From UBA5793 sp040255465 (GTDB lineage Bacteria; Planctomycetota; Phycisphaerae; Phycisphaerales; UBA5793): DNA of 64,000 nt. The notes beneath the pieces were generated by a model. The model did not search any database. It had not been told where the DNA came from and worked only from the letters and a program-made list of their open reading frames with translations. Below, one piece after another: positions 25,338 to 34,307 of this stretch. The stretch spans positions 1,116,001 through 1,180,000 of the forward strand of contig JBDZVA010000001.1 of NCBI GenBank assembly GCA_040255465.1. The letters are read 5' to 3'. A program made the position numbers and the translations under genes. The stretch's first letter is position 1. Each line of letters opens with the position of its first letter.

Positions 25338-25838
25338 ATGTCCACGCCCACGGCGCCGACTGCGGCCGGCCATCTGCATCAACTGCGTTTCGCTCGCGGC
25401 GCGACTGAACTGCTGATCAAGGACATTCCCGAGGGCAAGCTGTGCGCTCAGCCGGGTTCGGGCCGAAACCATGTCATGTACGTGGTCGGCCACCTGGCGT
25501 GCACGGACGACTTCTTCCTCAAGGAGTTTGGCGGCAAACCCTTCGCGTTGCCGGAGGCGTTCCACAAGATGTTCGGCGACACTCCGACGAGCGATGCTTC
25601 CAAGTACCCACCCTTTGCCGAGGTGAAGAAGGCGTTCAATGAACGGCGCGAAGCGGTAATCAAGTGGTTCGAGGGGATGAGCGAGGAGCAGTTGAACGCG
25701 CCGACCCCAGAGAAGTGGCAGAAGTACGCCCCCACGATGCGAGATGTGGCGTTCTTCGCCGCCTGGCACGAGGGATACCACGGCGGGCAGATCTCGGCGG
25801 CGCGCCCGGCGTTTGGCCTCGGCCCGGCACTCGGCTGA
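25338..25838 (+). CDS. DinB-fold metal-binding protein
   Basis: 166 residues from the ATG at 25338 (GGGAG 7 nt upstream). The four-helix DinB/YfiT fold binds a divalent metal through three histidines, visible here as His52 (VVGHLACTDDFFL) and the pair His144/His148 (WHEGYHGGQI). Family members include thiol-dependent transferases and many proteins of unknown role, so the substrate cannot be named. Stands alone, 73 nt after tRNA-Cys. Confidence 0.82.
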   Translation: MSTPTAPTAAGHLHQLRFARGATELLIKDIPEGKLCAQPGSGRNHVMYVVGHLACTDDFFLKEFGGKPFALPEAFHKMFGDTPTSDASKYPPFAEVKKAFNERREAVIKWFEGMSEEQLNAPTPEKWQKYAPTMRDVAFFAAWHEGYHGGQISAARPAFGLGPALG

Positions 25839-25873
25839 ACCTGAATGACTGACTGATTGACTGACAACCATCG

Positions 25874-25907
25874 GCGACCGGCAGCGGGAATCCCCGGCGC
25901 CGGTCGC
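25874..25907 (+). terminator. Stem-loop after the DinB-fold gene
   Basis: GCGACCGGC pairs with GCCGGTCGC around a 16-base loop that can pair further (GCGGG/CCCCG). It lies 35 nt past the stop. Only a weak T-containing tract (TGTGCTTT) follows. Confidence 0.4.
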
Positions 25908-26079
25908 TGTGCTTTCGGGAATTTCGCCTTGTATGCCTTCGATGCCTGGGGCTCGATAATCAGAAAGGTCAGGGACTGATCGCCCGGATCGGCGGGCCGC
26001 GACATCTGTGGGGAGATCTTCATCGGCCGCTGTGATCTCGGGTTCGTGTTTCTGACATGAAACGCCCGGGAGGTACCCG

Positions 26080-28290
26080 ATGATTGAGATTCGAATCCAC
26101 GGCCGGGGCGGTCAGGGCGGGGTAACGCTCGCCAAGATCATCGCGACGACGCGCTACCTTCACGGGTTCTCGGTGCAGGCGTTCGGCCTCTATGCCGCCG
26201 AGCGATCCGGGGCGCCGCTGCAGGCGTTCTGCCGCTTTGATGAGCAGCCGATTACGAATCGAAATCTCATCTACGAACCGGACCACGTGATCGTGCTCGA
26301 CGCCACGCTTGTCGGCCCGGCGATTACAGGCGGACTCAAGCCCAATGGCTGGATTCTGATCAACGATCCGCGATTACCGTATGAGTTTGCCGAGCAATTC
26401 CCCGGCTTCCGTGTCGCCACTGTTGACGCCACCTCCATCGCGCGAAGCAACGAGCTTGGCACGCGCAGCGTACCGATCGTGAATACGGCGCTGGCCGGAG
26501 CGGTGGCGCGTGTTCTCGAGTTTGAGCCCGAGAGTGTGCGTGAGGCGCTCGAACATCTGGGATTCCGCGGGAAGAACTTCGATGCAGCATCGGAGGCGTA
26601 CGAACGCGTGATCATCGTTGATGATGTCGATCGCCACGGCGCGAAGGTGACTCACCCGGTGACGCCGACGCATCGTGTGCCCGGCATCGTCGATGGCGGG
26701 GGCGCGGAGCGGCCCGTGATCCGGACCGGACAATGGGCGACCGAGCAGCCGCACCGCAGGGAGTGGACGCCACCTTGCAATCACGTGTGTCCGGCGGGCA
26801 ATGATGTGCAGGGCTTTCTGCAGGCGCTGGCTCGCAAGGAAACAGATTTGGCGCTTGAGACGCTTCTGCGCACGTCGCCGTTTCCTTCGGTATGCGGACG
26901 TGTGTGTCCGGCGCCGTGCATGGATTCGTGCAACCGGCTCAGTCTCGACGAAGCGGTGAATGTGCGCGATCTGGAGCGCTACGCGGGTGATCACGGCCGC
27001 GTAGATGTGAAGCCTCTCGCAAAGCGTGAGCAGCGCATCGCGATCATCGGCTCAGGCCCGGCGGGGCTCGCAGCCAGCTATCACCTCGCTCGGCTTGGAT
27101 ACCGGGTCACGGTGATCGAGGGTGGATCGAGTCTTGGTGGCCTGCTGCGAACCGGCATTCCGCCCTATCGCTTGCCGCGCGAGGTGCTCGATCGGGAGAT
27201 TGATCGAATTCTCGATCTGGGTGTGGAGGTGCGACTGGACACGCGCATCGAGCGGCGCGATCTCTATCGACTCACACTCGAGTTCGATGCGGTGCTCGTC
27301 GCCACGGGGTTGCAGGAGCTGCGCAGTCTCGATCTGGGCGGTGGAGGCGATGGGGAGTCGATCATGCAGGGCATCGACTTTCTCGATCGCGCCAACCGCG
27401 AGGTCGTTCGCGTGGATGGTGAAGATGTCGTAGTCGTCGGAGGCGGCAACACCGCATTCGATGCCGCGCGCTCCGCCCTGCGCCTTGGGGCAAGGAGCGT
27501 GCGCATCGTCTATCGGCGTACGCGTGAGGAGATGCCCGCGATCGCCGAAGAGATCGAGGAGGCGATCGAAGAGGGAATCGACTGTGAATACCTGACCCTG
27601 CCGATTCGCATCGAGCCGGGCAATGGAGACGCGCGGCTGACGATGATCTGCCGGCGGATGCAACTCGGTGAGCCGGATGACTCAGGTCGGCGGCGGCCGG
27701 TGGAGATCGAGGGGTCGGATTTCCCCATTGAATGCGATCGCGTGCTGCTCGCGCTGGGCCAATCGGCGGATCTTTCGGTCTTTCCAGAGGGAAGCGAAGT
27801 GCGCGACGGGGCCGATGTGCTGGGCCTGCTCGAGACGCCGGTCTACGCCATCGGTGATCTCGCGTCCAACGACGGCACGGTGGCGGGAGCGATCGGGAGC
27901 GGTCGGCGCGCGGCGCTCAGCATTCACTACGTCTTCGCGGGCGAAGAGCTGCCGGGGCTGGTGCCGACGGCGGACGAAGTGATTCGTGCCGGCTCGTTGA
28001 AGATGCATCTATTCGAATCCGCGCCATCGCATCACGGGATGTCGCGGCCCGCCGAAGAAAGACGTTTGGACTATGGAGAGGTTCACGCAGGGATCGCAGA
28101 CCCGAGCGAGGCGGAACGCTGCCTGAGTTGCGGCGTGTGCAACGAGTGCGACCGGTGCGTGACATACTGCCCGGAGGGCGTGCTCAAGCGCGTCGGCCAT
28201 GAGTTCATCTTCGACTACGAGTACTGCAAGGGATGCGGCGTGTGCGCCGCCGAATGTCCGAGAAACGTCGTCTTCATGACGCGACTTTGA
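26080..28290 (+). CDS. 2-oxoacid:acceptor oxidoreductase gamma subunit fused to a GltD-like NAD(P)H module and a 2[4Fe-4S] ferredoxin
   Basis: 736 residues with GGGAGG 8 nt upstream. Domains: 1-185 gamma domain of the pyruvate/2-oxoacid:ferredoxin oxidoreductase family (HGRGGQGGVTLAKI); about 228-290 N-terminal iron-sulfur region of GltD-like enzymes (CNHVCPAGNDV, Cys233/237; CGRVCPAPCMDSC, 272-284); FAD site GSGPAGL (324-330); NAD(P)H site GGGNTA (454-459) with VYRRTREEMPA; two [4Fe-4S] clusters at 681-697 and 716-726 (CKGCGVCAAECP). The last part stands in for the separate delta subunit. The fusion would link oxoacid oxidation directly to NAD(P)H through a flavin, like a split pyruvate:NADP+ oxidoreductase. 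First of three coupled genes. Confidence 0.88.
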   Translation: MIEIRIHGRGGQGGVTLAKIIATTRYLHGFSVQAFGLYAAERSGAPLQAFCRFDEQPITNRNLIYEPDHVIVLDATLVGPAITGGLKPNGWILINDPRLPYEFAEQFPGFRVATVDATSIARSNELGTRSVPIVNTALAGAVARVLEFEPESVREALEHLGFRGKNFDAASEAYERVIIVDDVDRHGAKVTHPVTPTHRVPGIVDGGGAERPVIRTGQWATEQPHRREWTPPCNHVCPAGNDVQGFLQALARKETDLALETLLRTSPFPSVCGRVCPAPCMDSCNRLSLDEAVNVRDLERYAGDHGRVDVKPLAKREQRIAIIGSGPAGLAASYHLARLGYRVTVIEGGSSLGGLLRTGIPPYRLPREVLDREIDRILDLGVEVRLDTRIERRDLYRLTLEFDAVLVATGLQELRSLDLGGGGDGESIMQGIDFLDRANREVVRVDGEDVVVVGGGNTAFDAARSALRLGARSVRIVYRRTREEMPAIAEEIEEAIEEGIDCEYLTLPIRIEPGNGDARLTMICRRMQLGEPDDSGRRRPVEIEGSDFPIECDRVLLALGQSADLSVFPEGSEVRDGADVLGLLETPVYAIGDLASNDGTVAGAIGSGRRAALSIHYVFAGEELPGLVPTADEVIRAGSLKMHLFESAPSHHGMSRPAEERRLDYGEVHAGIADPSEAERCLSCGVCNECDRCVTYCPEGVLKRVGHEFIFDYEYCKGCGVCAAECPRNVVFMTRL

Positions 28291-28322
28291 AGCGGGATGA
28301 ACCGCTGTGCAAGGAGTGATTC

Positions 28323-29498
28323 ATGACCCTGGAACTCGTCACGGGCAATCACGCAGCCGGGTATGCCTTGAGCGTCGCCGGCGAAGCGAATCGCGGCGCA
28401 CGGGGCGCGGCGTGCGGCATCTACCCCATCACACCGCAGACCGAGATCGTTGAATTTGTCGCCAGGTTTCCATTCAGCAAAGGCCGAGTCATCGCCGTTG
28501 AAAGCGAACACAGCGCGATGGGCGTTTCCATCGGCGCCTCGATGGCCGGGGCGCGAGCGTTTACCGCCAGTTCGTCCAACGGTCTGGCGTACATGACTGA
28601 GAACATCATGGTCGCGGGGTTCTATCGACTGCCAATCGTGCTCACTGCGGTGAATCGCACGCTCGGACCGCCGTGGAACATCTGGGCCGACCAGGGTGAC
28701 ACGCTCTACCTGCGCGACTTCCCTTGGATTCAGTTGTATTGCGAGACGAATCAGGAAGTGCTTGATTCAACGCTGCTGGCTTTTCGCCTCGCCGAAGATC
28801 GGCGCATTCTCTTGCCCGTGATGGTCATTATGGATGCGTTCATACTGTCGCACACTCAGATGGAGACGGAACTGCCCGAGCAGGATCTGGTTGATCGGTA
28901 TCTGCCGCCGCTTTTGCTGCCACACGAGCTGAATCTCAATCGTCCCACGACGGTTGGGGGCCTGACTTGGCCACGCGAGACGATGTCGCAGCGAATCGAG
29001 GTGGATGAAGCGATGGAGCGCGTGCCCGCGGCGTACGAAGAGCATCGCGCCACGTTCAGGCAGATCTTTGGGCGCGATCCCGGGGGGGCGCTGAGTCCGT
29101 TCGAGACAGAGGATGCCGAAACGGTGCTCGTCACTTCGGGGACGATCGCCTCGACGGCGCGCGAGGTGGTGCGCGAGCGGCGAGCCGCTGGCGAGAAACT
29201 CGGCATGGTCAAGATGAAGATGTTCCGACCCTTCCCGGGAGACAGGCTGCTCGACGCCTGCCCGCACGCCAGGAAGTTTGGTGTGCTTGACCGTGACTAC
29301 GCCGCAGGATCGGGTGGTGTGTGGTGGCACGATCTGCGAGCGGCGCTGCAGGGCCCGCGCGACGGGGCGATGGTGCAGAATTACCTCACGGGGGTCTGTG
29401 GCGGCGACGTCACGCCGGCGATGCTCAACGAAGTAATCGACGATCTTCTCGCGCGGCGCAGCGCCGGCAAGCCGGTATGGAAGGGGATCGACAAATGA
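28323..29498 (+). CDS. porA: 2-oxoacid:acceptor oxidoreductase alpha subunit
   Basis: 391 residues, AAGGAG 7 nt upstream, 32 nt after the fusion gene. The pyrimidine-binding domain opens with GNHAAGYALSVAGEANRGARG and has the YPITPQTEIVE motif typical of PorA-type subunits. ESEHSAMGVSIGASMAGARAFTASSS follows, and the C-terminal transketolase-like domain reads ETVLVTSGTIASTAREVV. It forms the TPP active site with the beta subunit. Pyruvate is the likeliest substrate, but 2-oxoisovalerate or indolepyruvate cannot be excluded. Overlaps porB by 4 nt. Confidence 0.88.
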   Translation: MTLELVTGNHAAGYALSVAGEANRGARGAACGIYPITPQTEIVEFVARFPFSKGRVIAVESEHSAMGVSIGASMAGARAFTASSSNGLAYMTENIMVAGFYRLPIVLTAVNRTLGPPWNIWADQGDTLYLRDFPWIQLYCETNQEVLDSTLLAFRLAEDRRILLPVMVIMDAFILSHTQMETELPEQDLVDRYLPPLLLPHELNLNRPTTVGGLTWPRETMSQRIEVDEAMERVPAAYEEHRATFRQIFGRDPGGALSPFETEDAETVLVTSGTIASTAREVVRERRAAGEKLGMVKMKMFRPFPGDRLLDACPHARKFGVLDRDYAAGSGGVWWHDLRAALQGPRDGAMVQNYLTGVCGGDVTPAMLNEVIDDLLARRSAGKPVWKGIDK

Positions 29499-30409
29499 CC
29501 ACCTCGATCGAACTTGAGAAATCCCCGATCGCCTGCTGTGAAGAGTGTCTCATCCGACCGGGCAACACCAACTGCGGCGGGTGCGGCATGAGTGTGGGGC
29601 TCAACTTTCTCAGCCGGGCGCTGGCGAAAGCCGGCCAGACGTGTGAACTGGTCATCCCCGCGTGCTGCGGGATCGTGACGGCAGGTGGATACCCCACGAC
29701 GGGCTACAGCGTGCCGGTGCTGGCTTCAACCTTCGCGGCCAGCCCGGCGTTTGCCTCCGGCGTGGCCGCCGTGCGCGATCTGAACAAGGAGTCGCATCAC
29801 GTCATTTGCTGGGCTGGTGACGGCGGCACCTATGACATCGGCATGGCCACGCTCAGCGCCGCCGCCGAGCGCAACGAGAACATCATCTACATCTGTTACG
29901 ACAATGAGATCTACGGCAACACAGGCGGCCAGCGCAGTTCGGCCACGCCGGTTGGCGCCAAGACGACGACGACGCCGTCAGGCAAGATCGAAGGCAAGAA
30001 AGACATCATGGCCATCATGGCGGCGCATCGCATTCCATACGCCGCCACTCTCTCCGTCGCGCACCCGGAAGATTTCATGCGCAAACTCGATACTGGACTG
30101 CACTTGAAGGGTTTTCGCTTCTTCCTGATTCACTCACCCTGTCCGACGGGATGGAAATCGGAGCCCGCCGAATCGATCGAGCTCGTGCGCCTCGCAGTGA
30201 GCAGCGGGCTCTTTCCGGTGTATGAAGTGTTTGACGGCTGGAAGTACCGCGTCAACATCAAACCAACCGGAGCAGACCCGGTCGAGTATTACCGGCGACA
30301 GAATCGTTTCCCGATCGACGCGATGGACCTCAATGCCATTCGTCAGCACGTGACGGCAACGAACGAGCGTCTGGCGAAGTTGGCCGAGGTCTTTCCATCG
30401 ACCCGCTGA
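29495..30409 (+). CDS. porB: 2-oxoacid:acceptor oxidoreductase beta subunit (TPP-binding)
   Basis: 304 residues starting in the ATGA overlap with porA. The cluster-binding N-terminus has CCEEC and GNTNCGGCGMSVGLN. The TPP/Mg site is GDGGTYDIG and, about 25 residues later, NEIYGNTGGQRS. Also present is TTTPSGKIEGKKD, common in PorB. Together with the two preceding genes it makes a complete alpha, beta, gamma(-GltD)-delta enzyme, decarboxylating a 2-oxoacid to acyl-CoA and passing electrons to ferredoxin or NAD(P)+. Confidence 0.9.
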   Translation: MTTSIELEKSPIACCEECLIRPGNTNCGGCGMSVGLNFLSRALAKAGQTCELVIPACCGIVTAGGYPTTGYSVPVLASTFAASPAFASGVAAVRDLNKESHHVICWAGDGGTYDIGMATLSAAAERNENIIYICYDNEIYGNTGGQRSSATPVGAKTTTTPSGKIEGKKDIMAIMAAHRIPYAATLSVAHPEDFMRKLDTGLHLKGFRFFLIHSPCPTGWKSEPAESIELVRLAVSSGLFPVYEVFDGWKYRVNIKPTGADPVEYYRRQNRFPIDAMDLNAIRQHVTATNERLAKLAEVFPSTR

Positions 30410-30531
30410 GCGATGTCATATCGCGAATGACCGAGTGAGGCGCTGCCCCGGTCGGGTGCGTGAGAGCACGGGTAGTCCCAGCGTGTGTTGGGGAATTGCG
30501 GCGTTTTTCTTGAAGTTTTGGCGAGAACCCC

Positions 30532-30561
30532 TTGCGTTGCGGGGTGGCTTTCGGTTAGAGT
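30532..30561 (+). promoter_or_regulatory. Candidate promoter for the secreted protein at 30638
   Basis: TTGCGT, an 18-nt spacer and TAGAGT in the 228-bp gap after porB, giving a leader of about 70 nt before a good Shine-Dalgarno. Confidence 0.4.
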
Positions 30562-30637
30562 ACGAGAATAAAGGCGTCGTGGCTGACGTCGACGCAAATC
30601 GTGGATTTCCGGCTGGTCCGGAGAGAGGAAGGCTGAG

Positions 30638-31711
30638 ATGAATCGTGGACAGGTGTTTGTTTCACTGGCGGCGCTTGCCGCATCGAGCGCGTTTGGTCAG
30701 GGGATCTTCCAGCCGTCGTACAACCAGACGACGTCGTTTGACGGGAGCCCGGGCCAGTTGCTTCAGCATCCAATGGGGATCACATATGACGGCAATCACT
30801 ACTGGACCTGTGGCGGAGGGAGTCCCGGAGGCATTCGCCTGGCTGAGTTTGATGGCGGCGGCAGCTGGGTGGCTTCCTATGAGCCCGGCATCGACTTCCG
30901 CGCCATCTTCACTGTCGGTGGCAACGGCTCTCAGGTGTATGGCCGCGGCTACAGCAGCAGCGACATCGTGCGAATGACGAGCCCCGGTGTGTTCACAACA
31001 CATGTGACGCTCTCGGGTGGCATACCCGACGCACAGTCAAACGTCGTCTTCAACTCGACCGGAGACGAATACGTGGCGCACAGCAACGGTACGATCTCGC
31101 GCTGGGACCTGTCAGGCAACAGCGCGGGCACCGTATCGCTCTCCGGTTACGGCTCGATGTTCAGTGAAGGCTCGTATCCCAATAACCGAGGTGTCATTTG
31201 CGCGGGAGGCTATTACCTCACCTACTCCAACGGCAATCTCTCCGCATGGGATGGCTCGGGTACTCGCGTCGGCAACACCGTGCTCAACGGCGCTGGATCG
31301 TCATTTGACTCGCATTTCAGTTTCGGGTGGGGCAATGGCATGGTCTGGGTCTGCGATGGTCTGAACTCGACCTGGCGTGGATACCAGATTCCCGAACTGG
31401 AAGGCGGCTACCTCTGTTCGGTGAGCGGTCAGTGCCCGGGCACGGTCACGGTCCGATGGGATGGCGCCACGCCCAATCGCCAGCAGGGCATTGTGTTCGG
31501 CAACAACCAGGGCCAGACGACCATACCCAGTGGCGTGTGCCAGGGAACATCGCTGGGCATTTCCGGCAGTGTGCGCCTCGTGAACATCATCGGGACCGGC
31601 GGCGGTTCAGGCTCGGTTAACGGTCGGGCCGGTACCGCTGCATGTGGTCACTACCTGCAGCTTGTTGAGTCTGGCACGTGCAATACGAGCAATGTGGCGC
31701 GGATTCCGTGA
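30638..31711 (+). CDS. Secreted protein of unknown function with propeller-like repeats
   Basis: 357 residues, GAGAGGAAGG about 5 nt before the ATG. Signal peptide MNRGQVFVSLAALAASSAFGQ. The mature chain is Gly/Ser/Asn-rich with recurring strands of the form GNHYWTCGG, GSQVYGRGY, DEYVAHSNG, GYYLTYSNG and GMVWVCDGLN, spaced 35-45 residues, as in a beta-propeller. The last 90 residues carry four cysteines, probably in disulfides, and resemble a small beta-sandwich. No anchor is seen, so it is probably released. Flanked by a promoter candidate and a strong terminator: a single-gene unit. Confidence 0.75.
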   Translation: MNRGQVFVSLAALAASSAFGQGIFQPSYNQTTSFDGSPGQLLQHPMGITYDGNHYWTCGGGSPGGIRLAEFDGGGSWVASYEPGIDFRAIFTVGGNGSQVYGRGYSSSDIVRMTSPGVFTTHVTLSGGIPDAQSNVVFNSTGDEYVAHSNGTISRWDLSGNSAGTVSLSGYGSMFSEGSYPNNRGVICAGGYYLTYSNGNLSAWDGSGTRVGNTVLNGAGSSFDSHFSFGWGNGMVWVCDGLNSTWRGYQIPELEGGYLCSVSGQCPGTVTVRWDGATPNRQQGIVFGNNQGQTTIPSGVCQGTSLGISGSVRLVNIIGTGGGSGSVNGRAGTAACGHYLQLVESGTCNTSNVARIP

Positions 31712-31755
31712 TCGCCGTTGATCGATAACCGTCGAAACAACGGTCAGGCAAACCG

Positions 31756-31796
31756 ACCGGTACCCAGGCACATGCGGTCTGGGTGCCGGTTTTTTT
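31756..31796 (+). terminator. Rho-independent terminator after the secreted protein
   Basis: ACCGGTACCCAG pairs with CTGGGTGCCGGT (one G-T pair) around an 11-base loop, followed by T7. It starts 45 nt after the stop. Confidence 0.88.
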
Positions 31797-31833
31797 GACG
31801 CATGCTCTCGGGATCAGCTTTCGCCGTTCCGGC

Positions 31834-31839
31834 TACACT
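31834..31839 (+). promoter_or_regulatory. Candidate -10 box of the ABC-2 permease (leaderless)
   Basis: TACACT 7 nt before the ATG at 31847. No Shine-Dalgarno is present. Confidence 0.45.
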
Positions 31840-31846
31840 TGACCGC

Positions 31847-33676
31847 ATGCCCGCCGTACTCAACTGGCTTCTACGACTCGTCATCACCAATCCGATTGGA
31901 GTCCGCCTGGTCTCGAACGGCTCGAAGCGCACGCGCCATCTGTTCATCCGTTCAGGTTATCTCGCGGCGATCACTATCACACTGCTTGCGGCTCTGCTCG
32001 GTCAGCAGGGCGTGTCGCTGAGGGAGATGGCTTCGGCGGGAGCGACGGCTTTCCAGTTTGTCGCCTATCTGCAACTGGGAATGATCTGCCTGCTGGCGCC
32101 CGTGTTCATGGCCGGGGCAATCGCGCAGGAGGCCAATCCGCGCACCTGGGACATTCTGCTGACGACGCCGCTCAACTCGCTTCAGATCGTGCTGGGCAAT
32201 CTGTTCGGCCGGTTGTTCTTTATTCTCGCCATGCTCGTGAGCAGCCTGCCGCTGTTCGCGGTCACGCAGTACTTCGGCGGGGTGCCGGGCAAGTCGATCT
32301 TCCTTTCGTATGCGATCGGCGCCGCCGCGGCGATTCTGGTCGGTTCGATCGCGATAGCTCTGAGCGTGAGTCGGCAGGCGGGCCGGCGCGCCGTATTCCT
32401 GTTCTACATCACGGTTGTGATCTACGTCGGCGTGACGTGGTCGCTCGACCTGTCGTTTCGCGGTGCAGGCGAAACGACATGGGTCACGCCGCTCAACCCC
32501 TTCCTGGCCCAGCAGGTGCTGCTGGACAGTGAGAACTACCACCCCTTTGCCGCGGCGGACCTGATTGGTCATTCGTGGCTGTACCGCGCGTGGTTCGGAG
32601 CGCCGGTGGCGACCTACTGCTGGTTGTGCGGTCTGGTCAGTCTGGCGCTCATCGGCTGGTCCACGGTTTTCCTGCGCGTGATTGGCGCGCGGCAGGGAGG
32701 TACGACGTGGGTGAAGCGGCTCCTGCGATTCGGCTCGCGACGCGCCCGCATCGCGGGCGTTCGCGATGTCTGGCAGAATCCCATCGCCTGGCGCGAGGCG
32801 TCGGGCAAGCGCAACACAGTCGGCACGATCATCGCACGCTACGGCTTCATTGCGCTCGGGCTGATCATCGCCATCGGCGCTATCTGCTTTTACCACTTCG
32901 GCAGCATCGGCCTCGCCTCGCTGCGCCAGGCGGCGCTCACGATTATCTCGACGGAAGTTGCCATCATCACCTTGACGGCAATCAACGTTTCCGCGACCGC
33001 GATCAGCCGCGAACGCGAGGACGGCACGCTGGACATTCTGCTCACCACACCCATCACGCCCGCGTACTACGTGAGCGGCAAGTTGCGGGGGATCGTGAGT
33101 TTCATGATCCCCATGATGGCTGTGCCCATCGGCACCCTGCTCATCTTTGCGATCTACGTGCTCGTGAACGGCCTGGGCGCGACGGGCGGCGTGACGCTGA
33201 GCGTGACGGCCAACACGATGTCGCGCAGCGTGCCGTTCATTCTCCCCGAAGGAGCACTGCTGCTGCCCTTTACCCTTGTGCCATTCATCGCGTTTTGCGT
33301 CATGGTTGGGTTGAGCTGGAGTCTTAAGAGCCGCGGAACGATTGGTTCGGTGATCGCGGCCGTCGGCGTCATCGTCGCCGTGGTAGGCATGCTGAGCCTT
33401 TGCACGATGCAGGCGGGCAAGAACGTCAGTGTTATCGGGCCGGTGTTCTCATCACTTTCCCCCGCCTCGGCGATTCTCAGCATCGTCTATCCGGAGGTCG
33501 GGATGACCGACGCCCTCGCGGACGACATTTCCAGCGCCCGCATCGCGCTGGTTGTCGGATCGATTATCGCCACGGCCGCGTACGCGGCGGTGGTCTACGC
33601 CATTCACCGCGCCATGCTCGGGCCAAACGGCCGGTCATTCGATATGACGGTCCGCCGCCTGGCGGGCACGAACTAG
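31847..33676 (+). CDS. ABC-2 type permease with two fused, duplicated halves
   Basis: 609 residues from the ATG at 31847; an upstream in-frame start at 31802 overlaps the TACACT box. About 12 membrane segments fall in two halves. Each half carries the same cytoplasmic motif: GAIAQEANPRTWDILLTTPL near residue 100 and AISREREDGTLDILLTTPI near residue 400. This indicates internal duplication of a six-helix ABC-2 permease. No ATP-binding gene is adjacent, so the ATPase must be encoded elsewhere. Substrate unknown; the R/EDGTLDILLTTP form is frequent in multidrug or gliding-type exporters. Confidence 0.82.
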   Translation: MPAVLNWLLRLVITNPIGVRLVSNGSKRTRHLFIRSGYLAAITITLLAALLGQQGVSLREMASAGATAFQFVAYLQLGMICLLAPVFMAGAIAQEANPRTWDILLTTPLNSLQIVLGNLFGRLFFILAMLVSSLPLFAVTQYFGGVPGKSIFLSYAIGAAAAILVGSIAIALSVSRQAGRRAVFLFYITVVIYVGVTWSLDLSFRGAGETTWVTPLNPFLAQQVLLDSENYHPFAAADLIGHSWLYRAWFGAPVATYCWLCGLVSLALIGWSTVFLRVIGARQGGTTWVKRLLRFGSRRARIAGVRDVWQNPIAWREASGKRNTVGTIIARYGFIALGLIIAIGAICFYHFGSIGLASLRQAALTIISTEVAIITLTAINVSATAISREREDGTLDILLTTPITPAYYVSGKLRGIVSFMIPMMAVPIGTLLIFAIYVLVNGLGATGGVTLSVTANTMSRSVPFILPEGALLLPFTLVPFIAFCVMVGLSWSLKSRGTIGSVIAAVGVIVAVVGMLSLCTMQAGKNVSVIGPVFSSLSPASAILSIVYPEVGMTDALADDISSARIALVVGSIIATAAYAAVVYAIHRAMLGPNGRSFDMTVRRLAGTN

Positions 33677-33801
33677 CGAATCGGACCGATCCGCAAGATT
33701 CCACTATTCCGCGCGAGATTTGTGAGCGGCGAGGTCAATCGCCGGACCGCTGCAGCCGACGATCCTAAGGCCTCCTGTCGGGGTGAGAAGGGAGCGGCCT
33801 G

Positions 33802-34284
33802 ATGCCACATGGGCGTATCGGACGAGGCTTTACGCTCGTCGAACTCATGATCGTGGTTCTCATTCTGGCGATCCTTGCCGCCATTCTCATTCCGACCTAC
33901 GCCAACGCGAGCGGAACAGCGGTGGTGTCGGCCGTGGCGACGGATCTGCGGAGTTTCGAGCGGGCAACGGGAATGTTCGCGCTGGAGGTCAATGGCGACC
34001 TGCCTCTGACGAACGAAGAATTTCGGATCGGGCTCGATCCGTATCTCGAACCGGGCGCCACCACCCGTACGCCGGCCATCGGCGGGAACTACGGGTTTCA
34101 CGTCTGGGCGACGCAGAATGTCGCGGGCATCGGCGTGTGGGGCGTGGAGCATCCGGAGCTGCTTGTGGATATCGATGCCCGTATCGACGATGCAAACCTT
34201 GCTTCCGGTGCGGTGCATGGGGTGACGTCGACTGGACTGCTCTTCGTCGTCTACGGCGACGCGTCCAAATTCAACTGGCCGTAG
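33802..34284 (+). CDS. Type II secretion/type IV pilus-like pseudopilin
   Basis: 160 residues, GGGAG 7 nt upstream. Prepilin peptidase site RGFTLVELMIVVLILAILAA (from residue 8): cleavage before F and Glu at mature position 5, followed by the hydrophobic assembly helix. After it comes a short globular domain (DLRSFERATGMFALEVNGDLP) resembling GspG/H-type minor pseudopilins. No other secretion gene is near. Such solitary pseudopilins are common in Planctomycetota and many have no known pilus role. Confidence 0.85.
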   Translation: MPHGRIGRGFTLVELMIVVLILAILAAILIPTYANASGTAVVSAVATDLRSFERATGMFALEVNGDLPLTNEEFRIGLDPYLEPGATTRTPAIGGNYGFHVWATQNVAGIGVWGVEHPELLVDIDARIDDANLASGAVHGVTSTGLLFVVYGDASKFNWP

Positions 34285-34307
34285 CGTGCGGGAGGCGCCG
34301 GGCTGGG

